This document shows, in pieces, positions 1 through 6,917 of a DNA stretch of 13,122 nt. The position numbers and the translations under genes were made by a program. Under the pieces are notes generated by a model. The model was given only the letters and a program-made list of their open reading frames with translations. It searched no databases and was not told the DNA's origin. Source of the DNA: an uncultured bacterium (GTDB lineage Bacteria > Gemmatimonadota > Gemmatimonadetes > Longimicrobiales > RSA9). The stretch covers positions 1 to 13,122 of the forward strand of contig CALKIP010000174.1 of the NCBI GenBank assembly GCA_937995995.1, given 5' to 3'. Each line of letters opens with the position of its first letter. The first letter of the stretch is position 1.

Positions 1-1317
1 CGCCGCCGCGACGACGAGCATCGCGGCCGAAGGGATCAGGAACTTGCGGCGTAGCACGTCCGGCTCCGCGCGACGCCACGGCAATGCCGGCCCCACCCCC
101 ATGAGGAAGAGCAGCGCCACGATGAGCGGGAGCGTCATCCTGTTGAAGAACGGCGCGCCCACGCTGACCTGCACGCCACGAAGCGCCTCGGCCACGATCG
201 GGTAGAGCGTGCCGAGGAGGACCGTGAAGGTGAAGGCCGTCAGGAGCAGGTTGTTGAAGAGGAAGACCGTCTCCCGGGACGCGAGGCTGTCCATGCTCCC
301 CTCGGTGCGCAGCTCCTGGCCGCGACCGGTCAGCAGGACCAGGGACACGACGAGGCCCACGGCGATGAAGCCCAGGAAATAGTAGCCGATCGTGCCCTGG
401 GCAAAGGCGTGTACCGAGAGGACGATACCGCTCCGCGTCAGGAACGTGCCCAGAATCGTGAGCAGGAACGTGGAGACGATCAGACTCAGGTTCCAGACCT
501 TGAGCATGTCACGCCGCTCCTGCACCATCACGGAGTGCAGGAACGCGGTCGCGGTCAGCCACGGCATGAACGACGCGTTCTCGACCGGGTCCCACGCCCA
601 GTAGCCACCCCAGCCGAGCACCTCGTACGACCACCACATCCCGGCCATGATGGCCAGTGAGAGGAACATCCACGCCGTGACCGTCCAGCGCCGCGTGAGA
701 CGGATCCAGGTGTCGTCCAACTGGCCGGCGAGGAGCGCGCCGATCGCGAAGGCGAACGGTACCGACATCCCCACGTAGCCCAGGTAGAGCAGCGGCGGGT
801 GCACCGCCATCAGGATGTGGTTCTGCAGCAGCGGGTTCGGGCCCGGTCCGTCGGGTGGCACCGGCCAGACCCGATCGAAGGGGTGCGCCGGGCCGACCAG
901 GAGCATGTAGAAGAAGGCGCAGATGACGAGCAGCGTCGCCGTCGCGTACGCCACGAGTGCACCCGGCCGGTCACGGTGCAGCCATACCGCGGCGGCCGTG
1001 TAGGCGGCGAGCACCCACCCCCAGAAGAGGATCGAGCCCTCGAGCGCGCTCCAGAGCGAGATGATCGTGATGAAAAGCGGCGTCGAGCGGCTGCCGACCT
1101 GGGCGACGTACGAAACGCTGAAGTCGTGCGTCACCAGCGCGTAGATCATCGCCAGGTTGGCCAGCGAGAGCAGCCCGAAGTTGACGTACGCCACCATCTT
1201 GGCGCTCTGGATGAGCTCCGGTCGCCGTCGACGCACGCCGACGACGGCCGCGACGGCGCCGTAGGACGCCAGCGCCAGCGCCACTGCAAGGGTACCGAAC
1301 CCGAGAGTGGAAATCAC
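1..1317 (-). CDS. ccmF: Cytochrome c heme lyase subunit CcmF (N-terminal two thirds, cut by window edge)
   Basis: CcmF is the polytopic inner-membrane heme lyase core of system I cytochrome c maturation: it takes heme from holo-CcmE and attaches it to CXXCH motifs of apocytochromes in the periplasm. I translated 439 codons, open to base 1; the family is usually about 650 residues, so the C-terminal third lies outside. The WWD heme-handling signature is at about residues 228-254 (WWSYEVLGWGGYWAWDPVEN followed by ASFMPWL). The upstream conserved stretch is at 158-183 (QNHILMAVHPPLLYLG). Histidines 173, 261 and 303 match the numbering of conserved E. coli CcmF histidines; the fourth would be beyond the edge. 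The start is GTG at 1317, chosen because its GTGA overlaps the ccmE stop, a typical coupled junction. It is the last visible gene of the ccm operon. Confidence 0.97.
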   Translation of the reverse strand, partial: MISTLGFGTLAVALALASYGAVAAVVGVRRRRPELIQSAKMVAYVNFGLLSLANLAMIYALVTHDFSVSYVAQVGSRSTPLFITIISLWSALEGSILFWGWVLAAYTAAAVWLHRDRPGALVAYATATLLVICAFFYMLLVGPAHPFDRVWPVPPDGPGPNPLLQNHILMAVHPPLLYLGYVGMSVPFAFAIGALLAGQLDDTWIRLTRRWTVTAWMFLSLAIMAGMWWSYEVLGWGGYWAWDPVENASFMPWLTATAFLHSVMVQERRDMLKVWNLSLIVSTFLLTILGTFLTRSGIVLSVHAFAQGTIGYYFLGFIAVGLVVSLVLLTGRGQELRTEGSMDSLASRETVFLFNNLLLTAFTFTVLLGTLYPIVAEALRGVQVSVGAPFFNRMTLPLIVALLFLMGVGPALPWRRAEPDVLRRKFLIPSAAMLVVAAA

Positions 1318-1775
1318 GATTGCGGCCCCTCACGCACGAGACTCTCGTACATCTTCTCCGGCTCGTGTCCCTCGGGCGGCGGGCGGTACTCGTTCGAGTG
1401 CTTCACCATGAGGTTGGTCGACTCGAAGACGCCGTCACGCGTGTACCGCCCCTCGACCACGACGCCGATCCCGTCTCGGAACATCTGCGGCGGAGCGCCG
1501 CTCGAATGCACCTCGAACGACTCGACGCCGTCCGTGACCGTGAAGCGGAGGTCCAGCGCCTCCGCGTCCCACTTCACCGTACCGGGCGCCACCATGCCAC
1601 CGAGGCGGACCGGCGTGTCGTACGCAGCCTCGCCTCGCTCGACCAGTTCGCTCGGTGTGACGAAGTAGACCAGGTTGTCGCCGATGCCGCCGTAGAGCAG
1701 GTACGCGAACCCGCCCAGAATGATGACCAGGCCGAGGACCAGCCCCATGCGACCCGTGCGCTTCGCCGTGCTCAT
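1314..1775 (-). CDS. ccmE: Heme chaperone CcmE
   Basis: CcmE is the periplasmic, membrane-anchored heme chaperone of system I; heme is bound covalently to one histidine and then handed to CcmF. The protein is 153 residues, a usual length. An N-terminal membrane anchor lies at about residues 10-29, followed by the OB-fold periplasmic domain. The heme-binding motif is visible as KHSNEY, giving His126 and Tyr130 in the expected H-x3-Y spacing, followed by a proline-rich, charged C-terminal tail typical of the family. The ATG at 1775 is preferred over longer in-frame starts because GGGAGGTGG lies just upstream and because ATGA overlaps the ccmD stop. It overlaps ccmF by four bases. All expected key residues are present. 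Confidence 0.97.
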   Translation of the reverse strand: MSTAKRTGRMGLVLGLVIILGGFAYLLYGGIGDNLVYFVTPSELVERGEAAYDTPVRLGGMVAPGTVKWDAEALDLRFTVTDGVESFEVHSSGAPPQMFRDGIGVVVEGRYTRDGVFESTNLMVKHSNEYRPPPEGHEPEKMYESLVREGPQS

Positions 1776-1909
1776 CGTTCCACCTCCCTCGTCGTGCGTT
1801 CCAGCAGTCGCCGGGCTCGCCGCACACGACTTCCCAGGTAGATTCCGTATCCGATCAGGGTGAGCCACGTCAGACCGTAGGCCACCCCCACATAACCCCA
1901 TTCAGACAT
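1772..1909 (-). CDS. ccmD: Heme exporter accessory protein CcmD
   Basis: CcmD is a small single-pass inner-membrane protein that associates with CcmC and the CcmAB ATPase and is needed to release holo-CcmE. The product is 45 residues: a short N-terminal segment, one membrane span at about residues 7-26 (aromatic-rich, with the AYGLTWLTLIGYG pattern common in CcmD), then a basic amphipathic cytoplasmic tail rich in Arg. Identification rests on this architecture plus its position exactly between ccmC and ccmE, since the family is too short for strong motifs. The start at 1909 overlaps the ccmC stop by eight bases (ATGTCTGA), and its stop overlaps the ccmE start by four, implying translational coupling. 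A longer in-frame start at 1978 would fall inside ccmC and is unlikely. Confidence 0.9.
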   Translation of the reverse strand: MSEWGYVGVAYGLTWLTLIGYGIYLGSRVRRARRLLERTTREVER

Positions 1910-2634
1910 GAACGGCTCCTCTCTCGAGCGCCGCTTCCTCCAGCGCTTCCTCCACGGCCCGCTCGAGCCGAGCGGCATGGTAGCGCCGAGCGACGAAATA
2001 CGCCAGCACGAGCATGAACGCCGCGAAGTTCAGCTCGAGCCCCAGCGCATAGCTCGGATCGACCGTCGATGGGCTCGACTGCACCTGGTGGATGCTGCGC
2101 CACCAGCGTACCGACAGGTAGACAATCGGGACGTTGAGGAAGGCCAGGATCCCGACGGCCGCACTCCAGCGCGCGCGCCGCTCCGCATCATCGGTGAAGG
2201 AGCGCAGTGCGAGGTAGCCCGCGTAGATGACGAGCATGATCGCCGTGCTCGTCAGACGCGGGTCCCACGTCCACCACACGCCCCACGTCGGCCTCGCCCA
2301 GATCGAGCCGAGTGCGAGCGTGAGCGCCGTGAGCACGACGCCCGCCTCCACCGTAGCCGCGGCAAAGAGGTCGTAGCCCTCCTTGCGCCGCCAGAGGTAG
2401 AGCAGGCTCACCACGAAAACGACATCCTGCCGTCGGATCAAACGTCCACGCGGCCGGCACGTGCACGTACATGATCTTCTGGAGATGCCCCATGTCACGG
2501 TCGGGCCGCGAGGCGGTAAATGCGAACGCGTTGGCGCCTGCCACGGCGACGAGAGCGAGCCAGCCGAGTACGGTCACGAGCTTGCCCCCCCGGGGCGAGC
2601 GATCTGCGAAACGACTTGAGGTCGTCTGTGTCAT
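1902..2634 (-). pseudogene. ccmC: Heme export/loading protein CcmC, frameshifted
   Basis: CcmC binds heme on the outer face of the inner membrane and drives its attachment to CcmE. The first 63 codons from ATG 2634 read as normal CcmC, with a first membrane span and the QKIMYVHVPAAW motif containing the conserved histidine (His58). From 2423 downward the correct protein continues in another frame: VVFVVSLLYLW, then the WWD signature WGVWWTWDPRLT, and SVRWWRSIHQ with the second conserved histidine. Total length is 733 bases, one more than a multiple of three; removing one base would give 243 residues, a normal length. The patch between the frames (2424-2445) is not hydrophobic in either frame although a membrane helix is expected there. 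Either the gene is broken or this is a sequence or assembly error; all its partners are intact, which favours error. The stop overlaps the ccmD start by eight bases. Confidence 0.9.
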
Positions 2635-2635
2635 C

Positions 2636-3322
2636 TTATTCGTCGATCACGTGTTCGAATGCGAATAGCGACGCGACAATGAAGATCGCATCGAAGGCGA
2701 CGAGCAGGCGCAGCCACGCGCCGGCGTCACCCATCGGGTCGCCCGCCAGGACCGCCGATGTCGCCTCTACCGAGGCCAGCAGCACCGGCACGATCATCGG
2801 GAAGAGGAGCAGCGGGAGCAGCACCTCGCGCGCGCGCACGCGACTGGCCATGGAGGCGTAAAACGTGCCGAGCGTCACGAATCCGATCGTGCCGAGGACC
2901 AGCACCGCGGCGAGCCCGGGCATTGGCCCCGACAGCGGCAGATCGTAGAGGATCGCCGCGATCGGGACGACGAGGATCTCGACCAGCAGAACGAAGGCGA
3001 GATTGGCGAGGAGCTTCCCCAGGAAAATCGCTTTGCGGCTGCCCGGGTAGAGCAGAAGCATCTCGAGCGCGCCGTTCTCGAGCTCGAGCTGGTACGACCG
3101 ATTGAAGGCGAGCACGCCGCTGAAGAGTACGGTGAGCCAGAGCACGCCTGCAGCAGCGGCTCTGAGCGCATTAGCGTCGGGGCCGAGTGCGAAGCCGAAG
3201 AGGAGCAGGATGAGTCCGGCCAGGAACACCACGGCGTTGAAGTTCGCCTTGGTGCGCCGTTCGGTGGTCAGGTCCTTCCACGCGAGCGCTGCCGCGCGCG
3301 TGAGTTCCGCGCGCCACGTCAT
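2636..3322 (-). CDS. ccmB: Heme exporter membrane subunit CcmB
   Basis: CcmB is the membrane subunit of the CcmAB ABC complex, which uses ATP hydrolysis to free heme-loaded CcmE from CcmC. The product is 228 residues, typical for the family, with about six hydrophobic spans (roughly residues 25-47, 55-75, 100-128, 135-158, 165-188 and 205-222). An N-terminal basic region carries the WKDLTTERRTK stretch, resembling the CcmB N terminus (K-D-L-x-x-E-x-R). A conserved-looking cytoplasmic segment ELENGALEMLLL precedes span 3. The start ATG at 3322 overlaps the ccmA stop as ATGA, and the stop TAA ends one base before the ccmC start. Nothing is missing. Confidence 0.95.
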   Translation of the reverse strand: MTWRAELTRAAALAWKDLTTERRTKANFNAVVFLAGLILLLFGFALGPDANALRAAAAGVLWLTVLFSGVLAFNRSYQLELENGALEMLLLYPGSRKAIFLGKLLANLAFVLLVEILVVPIAAILYDLPLSGPMPGLAAVLVLGTIGFVTLGTFYASMASRVRAREVLLPLLLFPMIVPVLLASVEATSAVLAGDPMGDAGAWLRLLVAFDAIFIVASLFAFEHVIDE

Positions 3323-4098
3323 CGGATCGCCTTCTCCCCTTCCTTGCCGATCGTCTCGCGTGTGGAACCCTCGTGGCCGAGTGGAGGTTCCTGCCCGTCC
3401 TCGCCGATGAGCCGTCCCTGGGCGATGGCCCAGACCCGATCGACGACCGGCTCCGCCCGGGCGAGGTCGTGGGTCGCGACGATGGCCGCGCCCCCGGTCG
3501 CCTTGTGACGGGCGAGGAGCGCGTTGACCCGTTCGATACCGTCGGCGTCGAACGCCGCGTACGGCTCGTCGAGGAGGATGAGCCGCGGCTGCCTCAGGAT
3601 CAGCCGTGCCAGTGCCAGGCGTCGCTGCATCCCCGCCGAGAAGGTCCGGACGAACTCCTCCGCCTCGCGTTCGAGGCCCACGGCTTCGAGCGACGACTCG
3701 ATCTCTCGTCGATCGGGGGTGGCGCCTGCCATGCGCTGCGCGAACTCGAGGTTCTCACGTGCGGTGAGATCACCGTACAGCCCCGGCGAATGGCCGAGCA
3801 CGCCGAGCAGTTCGCGGATGCGATGGGCATCGCGGACGAGGTCGAAGCCGAAGATGCGTCCCGTGCCGCGCGTCGGGCGGATCGCCGTCGAGATTACCCG
3901 GAGCAGGGTCGTCTTGCCACTCCCGTTGTGGCCGATCAGTGCGGCCACCTCTCCGGGCTCCACGCGTAGCGACACGCCTCGAAGGGCCCAGCGGTGCCCG
4001 AATCGGCGCGCGATGCCGGACACCTCGATGGCGGCGCCGTCGCCGGCCCCTGCCCCGTTCGTCTGCATCATCGGCATCGGTCCGCAGTCCTGCGTCAA
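3319..4098 (-). CDS. ccmA: Heme exporter ATP-binding protein CcmA
   Basis: CcmA is the cytoplasmic ATPase of the CcmAB complex in cytochrome c maturation. The 259-residue ABC domain shows the Walker A motif GHNGSGKT at 56-63, an ABC signature FSAGMQRR at 153-160, Walker B LILLDEP at 173-179 and the H-switch His210. The C terminus extends about 25 residues past the core with a charged tail, slightly longer than many homologues. The start is uncertain: TTG at 4098 has AAAGGA just upstream, while ATG at 4077, 4071 or 4068 would remove 7-10 non-conserved residues. It is the first gene of the ccm operon, with a promoter candidate at 4126-4154, and overlaps ccmB by four bases. Confidence 0.95.
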   Translation of the reverse strand: MTQDCGPMPMMQTNGAGAGDGAAIEVSGIARRFGHRWALRGVSLRVEPGEVAALIGHNGSGKTTLLRVISTAIRPTRGTGRIFGFDLVRDAHRIRELLGVLGHSPGLYGDLTARENLEFAQRMAGATPDRREIESSLEAVGLEREAEEFVRTFSAGMQRRLALARLILRQPRLILLDEPYAAFDADGIERVNALLARHKATGGAAIVATHDLARAEPVVDRVWAIAQGRLIGEDGQEPPLGHEGSTRETIGKEGEKAIR

Positions 4099-4125
4099 GT
4101 CGTCCTTTACACGTGTAGACTGCGA

Positions 4126-4154
4126 AAGATACCGAAAATCGGGGAACCATTCAA
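4126..4154 (-). promoter_or_regulatory. Predicted sigma-70-type promoter of the ccm operon
   Basis: On the minus strand TTGAAT (4149-4154) and TATCTT (4126-4131) are separated by exactly 17 bases, each matching the consensus hexamer at four of six positions. Transcription would begin near 4119, about 20 bases before the ccmA TTG codon, which fits an operon starting there. A perfect 10-base palindrome, TACACGTGTA at 4108-4117, sits at or just past the predicted start point and could be an operator. This is inferred from sequence only. Confidence 0.45.
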
Positions 4155-4279
4155 CGTCACCTCAGACGACGAGCCGGCTCCTCGGCAACCGAAACCGCCA
4201 CCTCTCCAACCGAAGCGGAACGAATCTTGACCCACTCAGCGCCCGGCCGCGACGTGCGAGACCTGACCGTGAGGCACTC

Positions 4280-4429
4280 ATGAACGCCCTGATCTGGATC
4301 GGCATCCTTCTGATCATCGCGTGGATGGTGGGCTGGCTGGTCTTCAAGACGGCCGGCTTCCTCATCCACCTGCTCCTCATCGTCGGCGTGGTCCTTCTGG
4401 TCTGGTGGGCGGTGCGACGGTTGGTCTGA
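4280..4429 (+). CDS. Small membrane protein, lmo0937/DUF5670-like
   Basis: A 49-residue protein made almost entirely of two hydrophobic segments (about residues 3-22 and 26-44) joined by a short turn and ending in Arg-Arg-Leu-Val. The pattern (Trp-rich first helix, a Gly-Trp turn, a central FLIH stretch, a second valine/leucine helix) resembles the lmo0937/DUF5670 small membrane proteins, which are widespread and of unknown function. The ATG at 4280 is preceded by GAGG at six bases spacing; the same frame is open far upstream but that part is a shadow of ccmA. It is transcribed away from ccmA and the two genes share a 181-base intergenic region. I cannot assign a role; a link to heme delivery is suggested only by position. 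Confidence 0.7.
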   Translation: MNALIWIGILLIIAWMVGWLVFKTAGFLIHLLLIVGVVLLVWWAVRRLV

Positions 4430-4567
4430 GGCTGGTGGGCCGGCATCCGGGACGTGATCTCGCAGCGGCCGTCACAGGGTGGTCGCCCGGAGCCGCTTCA
4501 CCGAAGCTGGTCCGGCCCTGTCGTCAGACTCGCCGCACGGTCTGAGTGTGCGTACCAGGCTCTGGAT

Positions 4568-4615
4568 GCAACACGCGCCGGCGGGCCCAGGGTCAGGCCC
4601 GCCGGCGCGTGTTGC
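4568..4615. terminator. Perfect 20-bp hairpin between convergent genes
   Basis: Arms 4568-4587 and 4596-4615 are exact reverse complements (20 bp, almost all G/C) around an 8-base loop. No T-run follows on either strand. It lies 18 bases past the stop of the minus-strand secreted protein gene (4634) and about 140 bases past the plus-strand small gene, so it most likely ends the former and may act in both directions. The absence of a U-tract makes it non-classical. Confidence 0.65.
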
Positions 4616-4633
4616 CTTCGGCGTCGCGATCGC

Positions 4634-5716
4634 TCAGAGGGAGATTCTCAACCCCACACTGCCGAAGAGGCGGCCGCCTTCCAGCGCCTCGGTGGTGTAG
4701 GGCTGCTCCGGCAAGCCAGCGTTGCGAAGGTCGTCCAGGGTGATCGGCTCCATCGACTTCTGATAGCCGACCTCGCCGACCAGGTGGAGCATCAGCAAGT
4801 TGAGCGAGAAGTTGCCGAAGACGTTCCACGCGGCGGTCGTCATCTCGCCGGCGATGTCGCCCCGGAGCGTGACGGCACTTCCCCCGTTCGCCGAGAGGCA
4901 CTCGGAGGTGGCACAGGTGAGGAGCCAATCCAACTGCATGTCGCTCGTGTAGCGGTCGTAGCCGGCGCCGACGGCCAAGTCGAAGAGCAGGATGCCCTTG
5001 CTCACCACGCCGCGCAGGCTGAGCGTTCGCAGATCACTCGAGAATGCACCCGGATCACCCGCGGACACATCGCCGAACGAGACCTCGCCCATGCGACGGT
5101 ACATGGCCGAAACCGAGATTCCGGGCGCGATCAATCCCTGCTGCAGCAGCCCGATGCGTGCGCCTGCGCCGATGTTCGTGATGGCATCGGTGAGGCCCGC
5201 CTCCTCGAACCTCGGGACGAAGGCCACGCTGCCGAGGAGATCGACGGCCCCGAAGCCCCCCACCGCCGGCCCGAGCGAAAGCCCGTTGAAAAGCCCGATC
5301 GCGATGTCGCCCTGGATCGATGCGACCGGTGCTCCCACGGCCTGGACCGCGCCGAGCCGCTCTGCCCCATCGCCGATCTGCGCCGAGTAGCCGTCGAAGA
5401 TGTCCGGCACATCCGCCAGCGCTACGTTGGCGCGAGCCGATACGCTGATGCGTGGGAAGACGCCCATGCGGCGGCCCAGCGTGCTTCCGGTGCCGAGTAC
5501 CGGGTTGCCACCCGAGAACGCGATCCCGACGCTGGGCTGCACGTTGCCGACCGCGTGGACCACCTGGGCACAGAGGAAACGGAACTGATCGCCAACGGGC
5601 TCCGGAACGCTCTGGCTCGGTGCAGCCCGGGCGCAGCTCTGCAACAGTTCCTCTTGCGCCCTGGCAGGCGTTGCGCTGAGAACGAGCAACGCCAGAGCGA
5701 TGATATAGCGCCTCAT
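4634..5716 (-). CDS. Secreted, probable outer-membrane beta-barrel protein of unknown function
   Basis: The product is 360 residues from ATG 5716. This start is chosen because GGAGG lies just upstream and because it gives a clean signal peptide (MRRYIIALALLVLSATPARA, cleavage before QEE). The mature protein has alternating hydrophobic and polar residues, many Gly, and repeated short strands (for example SIQGDIAIGLF, ISVSAMYRRMG, LLFDLAVGAGYDRY, RLFGSVGLRISL), which fits a transmembrane beta-barrel. The last residue is Leu rather than the usual Phe. Two cysteine pairs (QSCARA/FLCAQ and LTCATSECLS) could form periplasmic disulphides. I do not recognise a named family with certainty. It stands alone between two hairpins, with a promoter candidate at 5831-5860. 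Confidence 0.8.
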   Translation of the reverse strand: MRRYIIALALLVLSATPARAQEELLQSCARAAPSQSVPEPVGDQFRFLCAQVVHAVGNVQPSVGIAFSGGNPVLGTGSTLGRRMGVFPRISVSARANVALADVPDIFDGYSAQIGDGAERLGAVQAVGAPVASIQGDIAIGLFNGLSLGPAVGGFGAVDLLGSVAFVPRFEEAGLTDAITNIGAGARIGLLQQGLIAPGISVSAMYRRMGEVSFGDVSAGDPGAFSSDLRTLSLRGVVSKGILLFDLAVGAGYDRYTSDMQLDWLLTCATSECLSANGGSAVTLRGDIAGEMTTAAWNVFGNFSLNLLMLHLVGEVGYQKSMEPITLDDLRNAGLPEQPYTTEALEGGRLFGSVGLRISL

Positions 5717-5830
5717 TGCTGCCTCCGTCAGAGCGATGCTGAAATGTTGATCGGGTTTGGCGTTGCGGAGTTCGCACACGCCTGTGCTGGGGGAGGAATC
5801 GACCGCAGATTGGCCGTGGGAACGGATCCA

Positions 5831-5860
5831 ACGATGCCACGCCTCGGGGCCACGTGTCAA
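5831..5860 (-). promoter_or_regulatory. Candidate promoter for the secreted barrel protein gene
   Basis: On the minus strand a full-consensus -35 hexamer TTGACA (5855-5860) is followed 18 bases later by CATCGT (5831-5836), which matches the -10 consensus at only three positions. The predicted start is near 5824, giving a leader of roughly 108 bases before the ATG at 5716. The good -35 and gene-facing direction support it; the weak -10 does not. Confidence 0.35.
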
Positions 5861-5896
5861 GGGGCGAGGCCGGCAGCCTCACGCCGCGGCATGCCG

Positions 5897-5920
5897 ACGG
5901 GCCGCCCGAAGGCGGCCCGT
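5897..5920 (-). terminator. UUCG-tetraloop hairpin terminator
   Basis: The minus strand forms a 10-bp G/C stem (ACGGGCCGCC pairing with GGCGGCCCGT) capped by TTCG, closed by C-G, the exceptionally stable UUCG tetraloop. It lies 49 bases past the stop of the gene at 5970-6575. A smaller hairpin (CGGCC/GGCCG at 5946-5959) sits between them, so this looks like a tandem terminator. There is no T-run after the stem. Confidence 0.6.
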
Positions 5921-5969
5921 GGCGAGACGTACGGTATCCCGGGTTCGGCCCGAGGGCCGGGTTCCCGAC

Positions 5970-6575
5970 CTAGCGGCCGCGCATCCTATGTTCGACCATT
6001 CCGCTCAGCCCGCCCATCAGCGCATTGCCGAGCTGGCCCTTCCAGTTGCTGCCCCCTCGCCATTCCCGCTCGATCGGCCGCATTCGCAGCTCGCGCTCGC
6101 GGAACCGGCTCTCCTCCTCTTCTTCCTCTCCGCCAAGGACCCGACCCAGGACGAACCCTGCTCCGAGCGCAGCACCTACGCTCAGGTACGGGTGCGACCG
6201 GATCTGCCCCTTCAGATCATCGCTGATCGTGCCGATGTCGTGCGTGCGGAGGTAGCCGGCCGTATTCTCGAGCACATCTCCCGCCTTGTGCATCATCTTG
6301 CCGGCCTGGCCCTTGAGGCCGCCCTCCAACTCCATCCGATTCGCGCGGTCGTCGATGCGGTCGCTTACGCGGTCGATCTGGCTCGCCGCACGCGATTTCC
6401 CGCCCTCGACCACGTCCTTCGCCTGGTTCTTCACCTTTCCGGCTAGACCCTTTGCCTGATCGGTCACGCCCGGCGACTTCTGCGCACCCGGCGATCGCAT
6501 GCCTTCCATCCCGGTACGGGGCTCCGATTCCCTACCGATCCCCGGTTCGTTGCCTAGATTCTCACGGTACGCCAT
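5970..6575 (-). CDS. Helical stress-type protein with C-terminal glycine-zipper membrane segment (YqjD/ElaB-like architecture)
   Basis: The product is 201 residues. The first 35 are polar and disordered. Residues about 36-112 form a charged amphipathic helical region with K/A/G-rich stretches (KGLAGKVKNQAKD) resembling CsbD or LEA-type stress proteins. Residues about 124-148 read HPYLSVGAALGAGFVLGRVLGG, a Gly-zipper span like the C-terminal anchor of YqjD/ElaB/DUF883 proteins that tether to the inner membrane. Next come a run of glutamates, an Arg/Glu segment and a hydrophobic, Gly-rich end (WKGQLGNALMGGLSGM). Unlike YqjD the anchor is not terminal, with about 50 more residues following. The ATG at 6575 has GAGGAGG five bases upstream. 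Function is unknown; envelope stress or membrane association is inferred from architecture only. Confidence 0.75.
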   Translation of the reverse strand: MAYRENLGNEPGIGRESEPRTGMEGMRSPGAQKSPGVTDQAKGLAGKVKNQAKDVVEGGKSRAASQIDRVSDRIDDRANRMELEGGLKGQAGKMMHKAGDVLENTAGYLRTHDIGTISDDLKGQIRSHPYLSVGAALGAGFVLGRVLGGEEEEEESRFRERELRMRPIEREWRGGSNWKGQLGNALMGGLSGMVEHRMRGR

Positions 6576-6917
6576 GTGACCTCCTCGCTCCAGAAGCGGT
6601 TCCCACTGCCTCCGCGCACCCTAGATTTAGTGCAAGCCCCGTACCCTGAACGCACCTAACCCGTGGTGCCATCGCAAGTTACCACAACTGACACATCGAC
6701 CATCGGTGCCGGACACGGCGGAGCGTTACCTGCTCACGGCGGTGCTCATGGTGCTGCCCGGTGGGTGGATTCGACGGCAATGGCGAGTCGGGCCGCGGTT
6801 GCCGCATGCGCAAGCGCCACCGTACATTCCCGCGGCCCGGACGGCGTCGCGCGTGTGAGCGCGAACTGAATTGAGCGACGTTTTTCGCGTGCGGGCGCGT
6901 ATCGGGAGAGCGATCGA
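6576..6917. other. Divergent intergenic region, no gene seen
   Basis: This 342-base gap separates two divergently transcribed genes, so promoters for both are expected here. I find none with two good hexamers. On the minus strand TAAATC around 6625 is a possible -10 but lacks a matching -35. On the plus strand TTGAGC at 6871-6876 is a possible -35 without a -10 at 16-18 bases. Short open frames exist but have no ribosome binding site or protein-like composition. Confidence 0.5.

Noticed and set aside
799..1668. Long plus-strand open frame opposite ccmF and ccmE (289 codons)
   Set aside because: It lies entirely over ccmF and ccmE, has an Arg/His/Asp-rich composition typical of an antisense shadow in GC-rich DNA, and no ribosome site.
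1902..2634. Programmed ribosomal frameshift in ccmC
   Set aside because: There is no slippery heptamer or downstream pseudoknot at the switch, and the residues encoded around it do not suit the membrane helix in either frame.
4454..6226. 590-codon plus-strand open frame across the hairpin, the barrel gene and part of the helical gene
   Set aside because: It is antisense to two genes with good starts and domain features, crosses a strong terminator hairpin, and its product is Arg/Ala/Pro-rich with no protein-like pattern.
6663..6869. 68-codon plus-strand frame in the gap before nadE
   Set aside because: No Shine-Dalgarno sequence, low-complexity Ala/Gly/His/Thr composition, and no recognisable family; probably chance.
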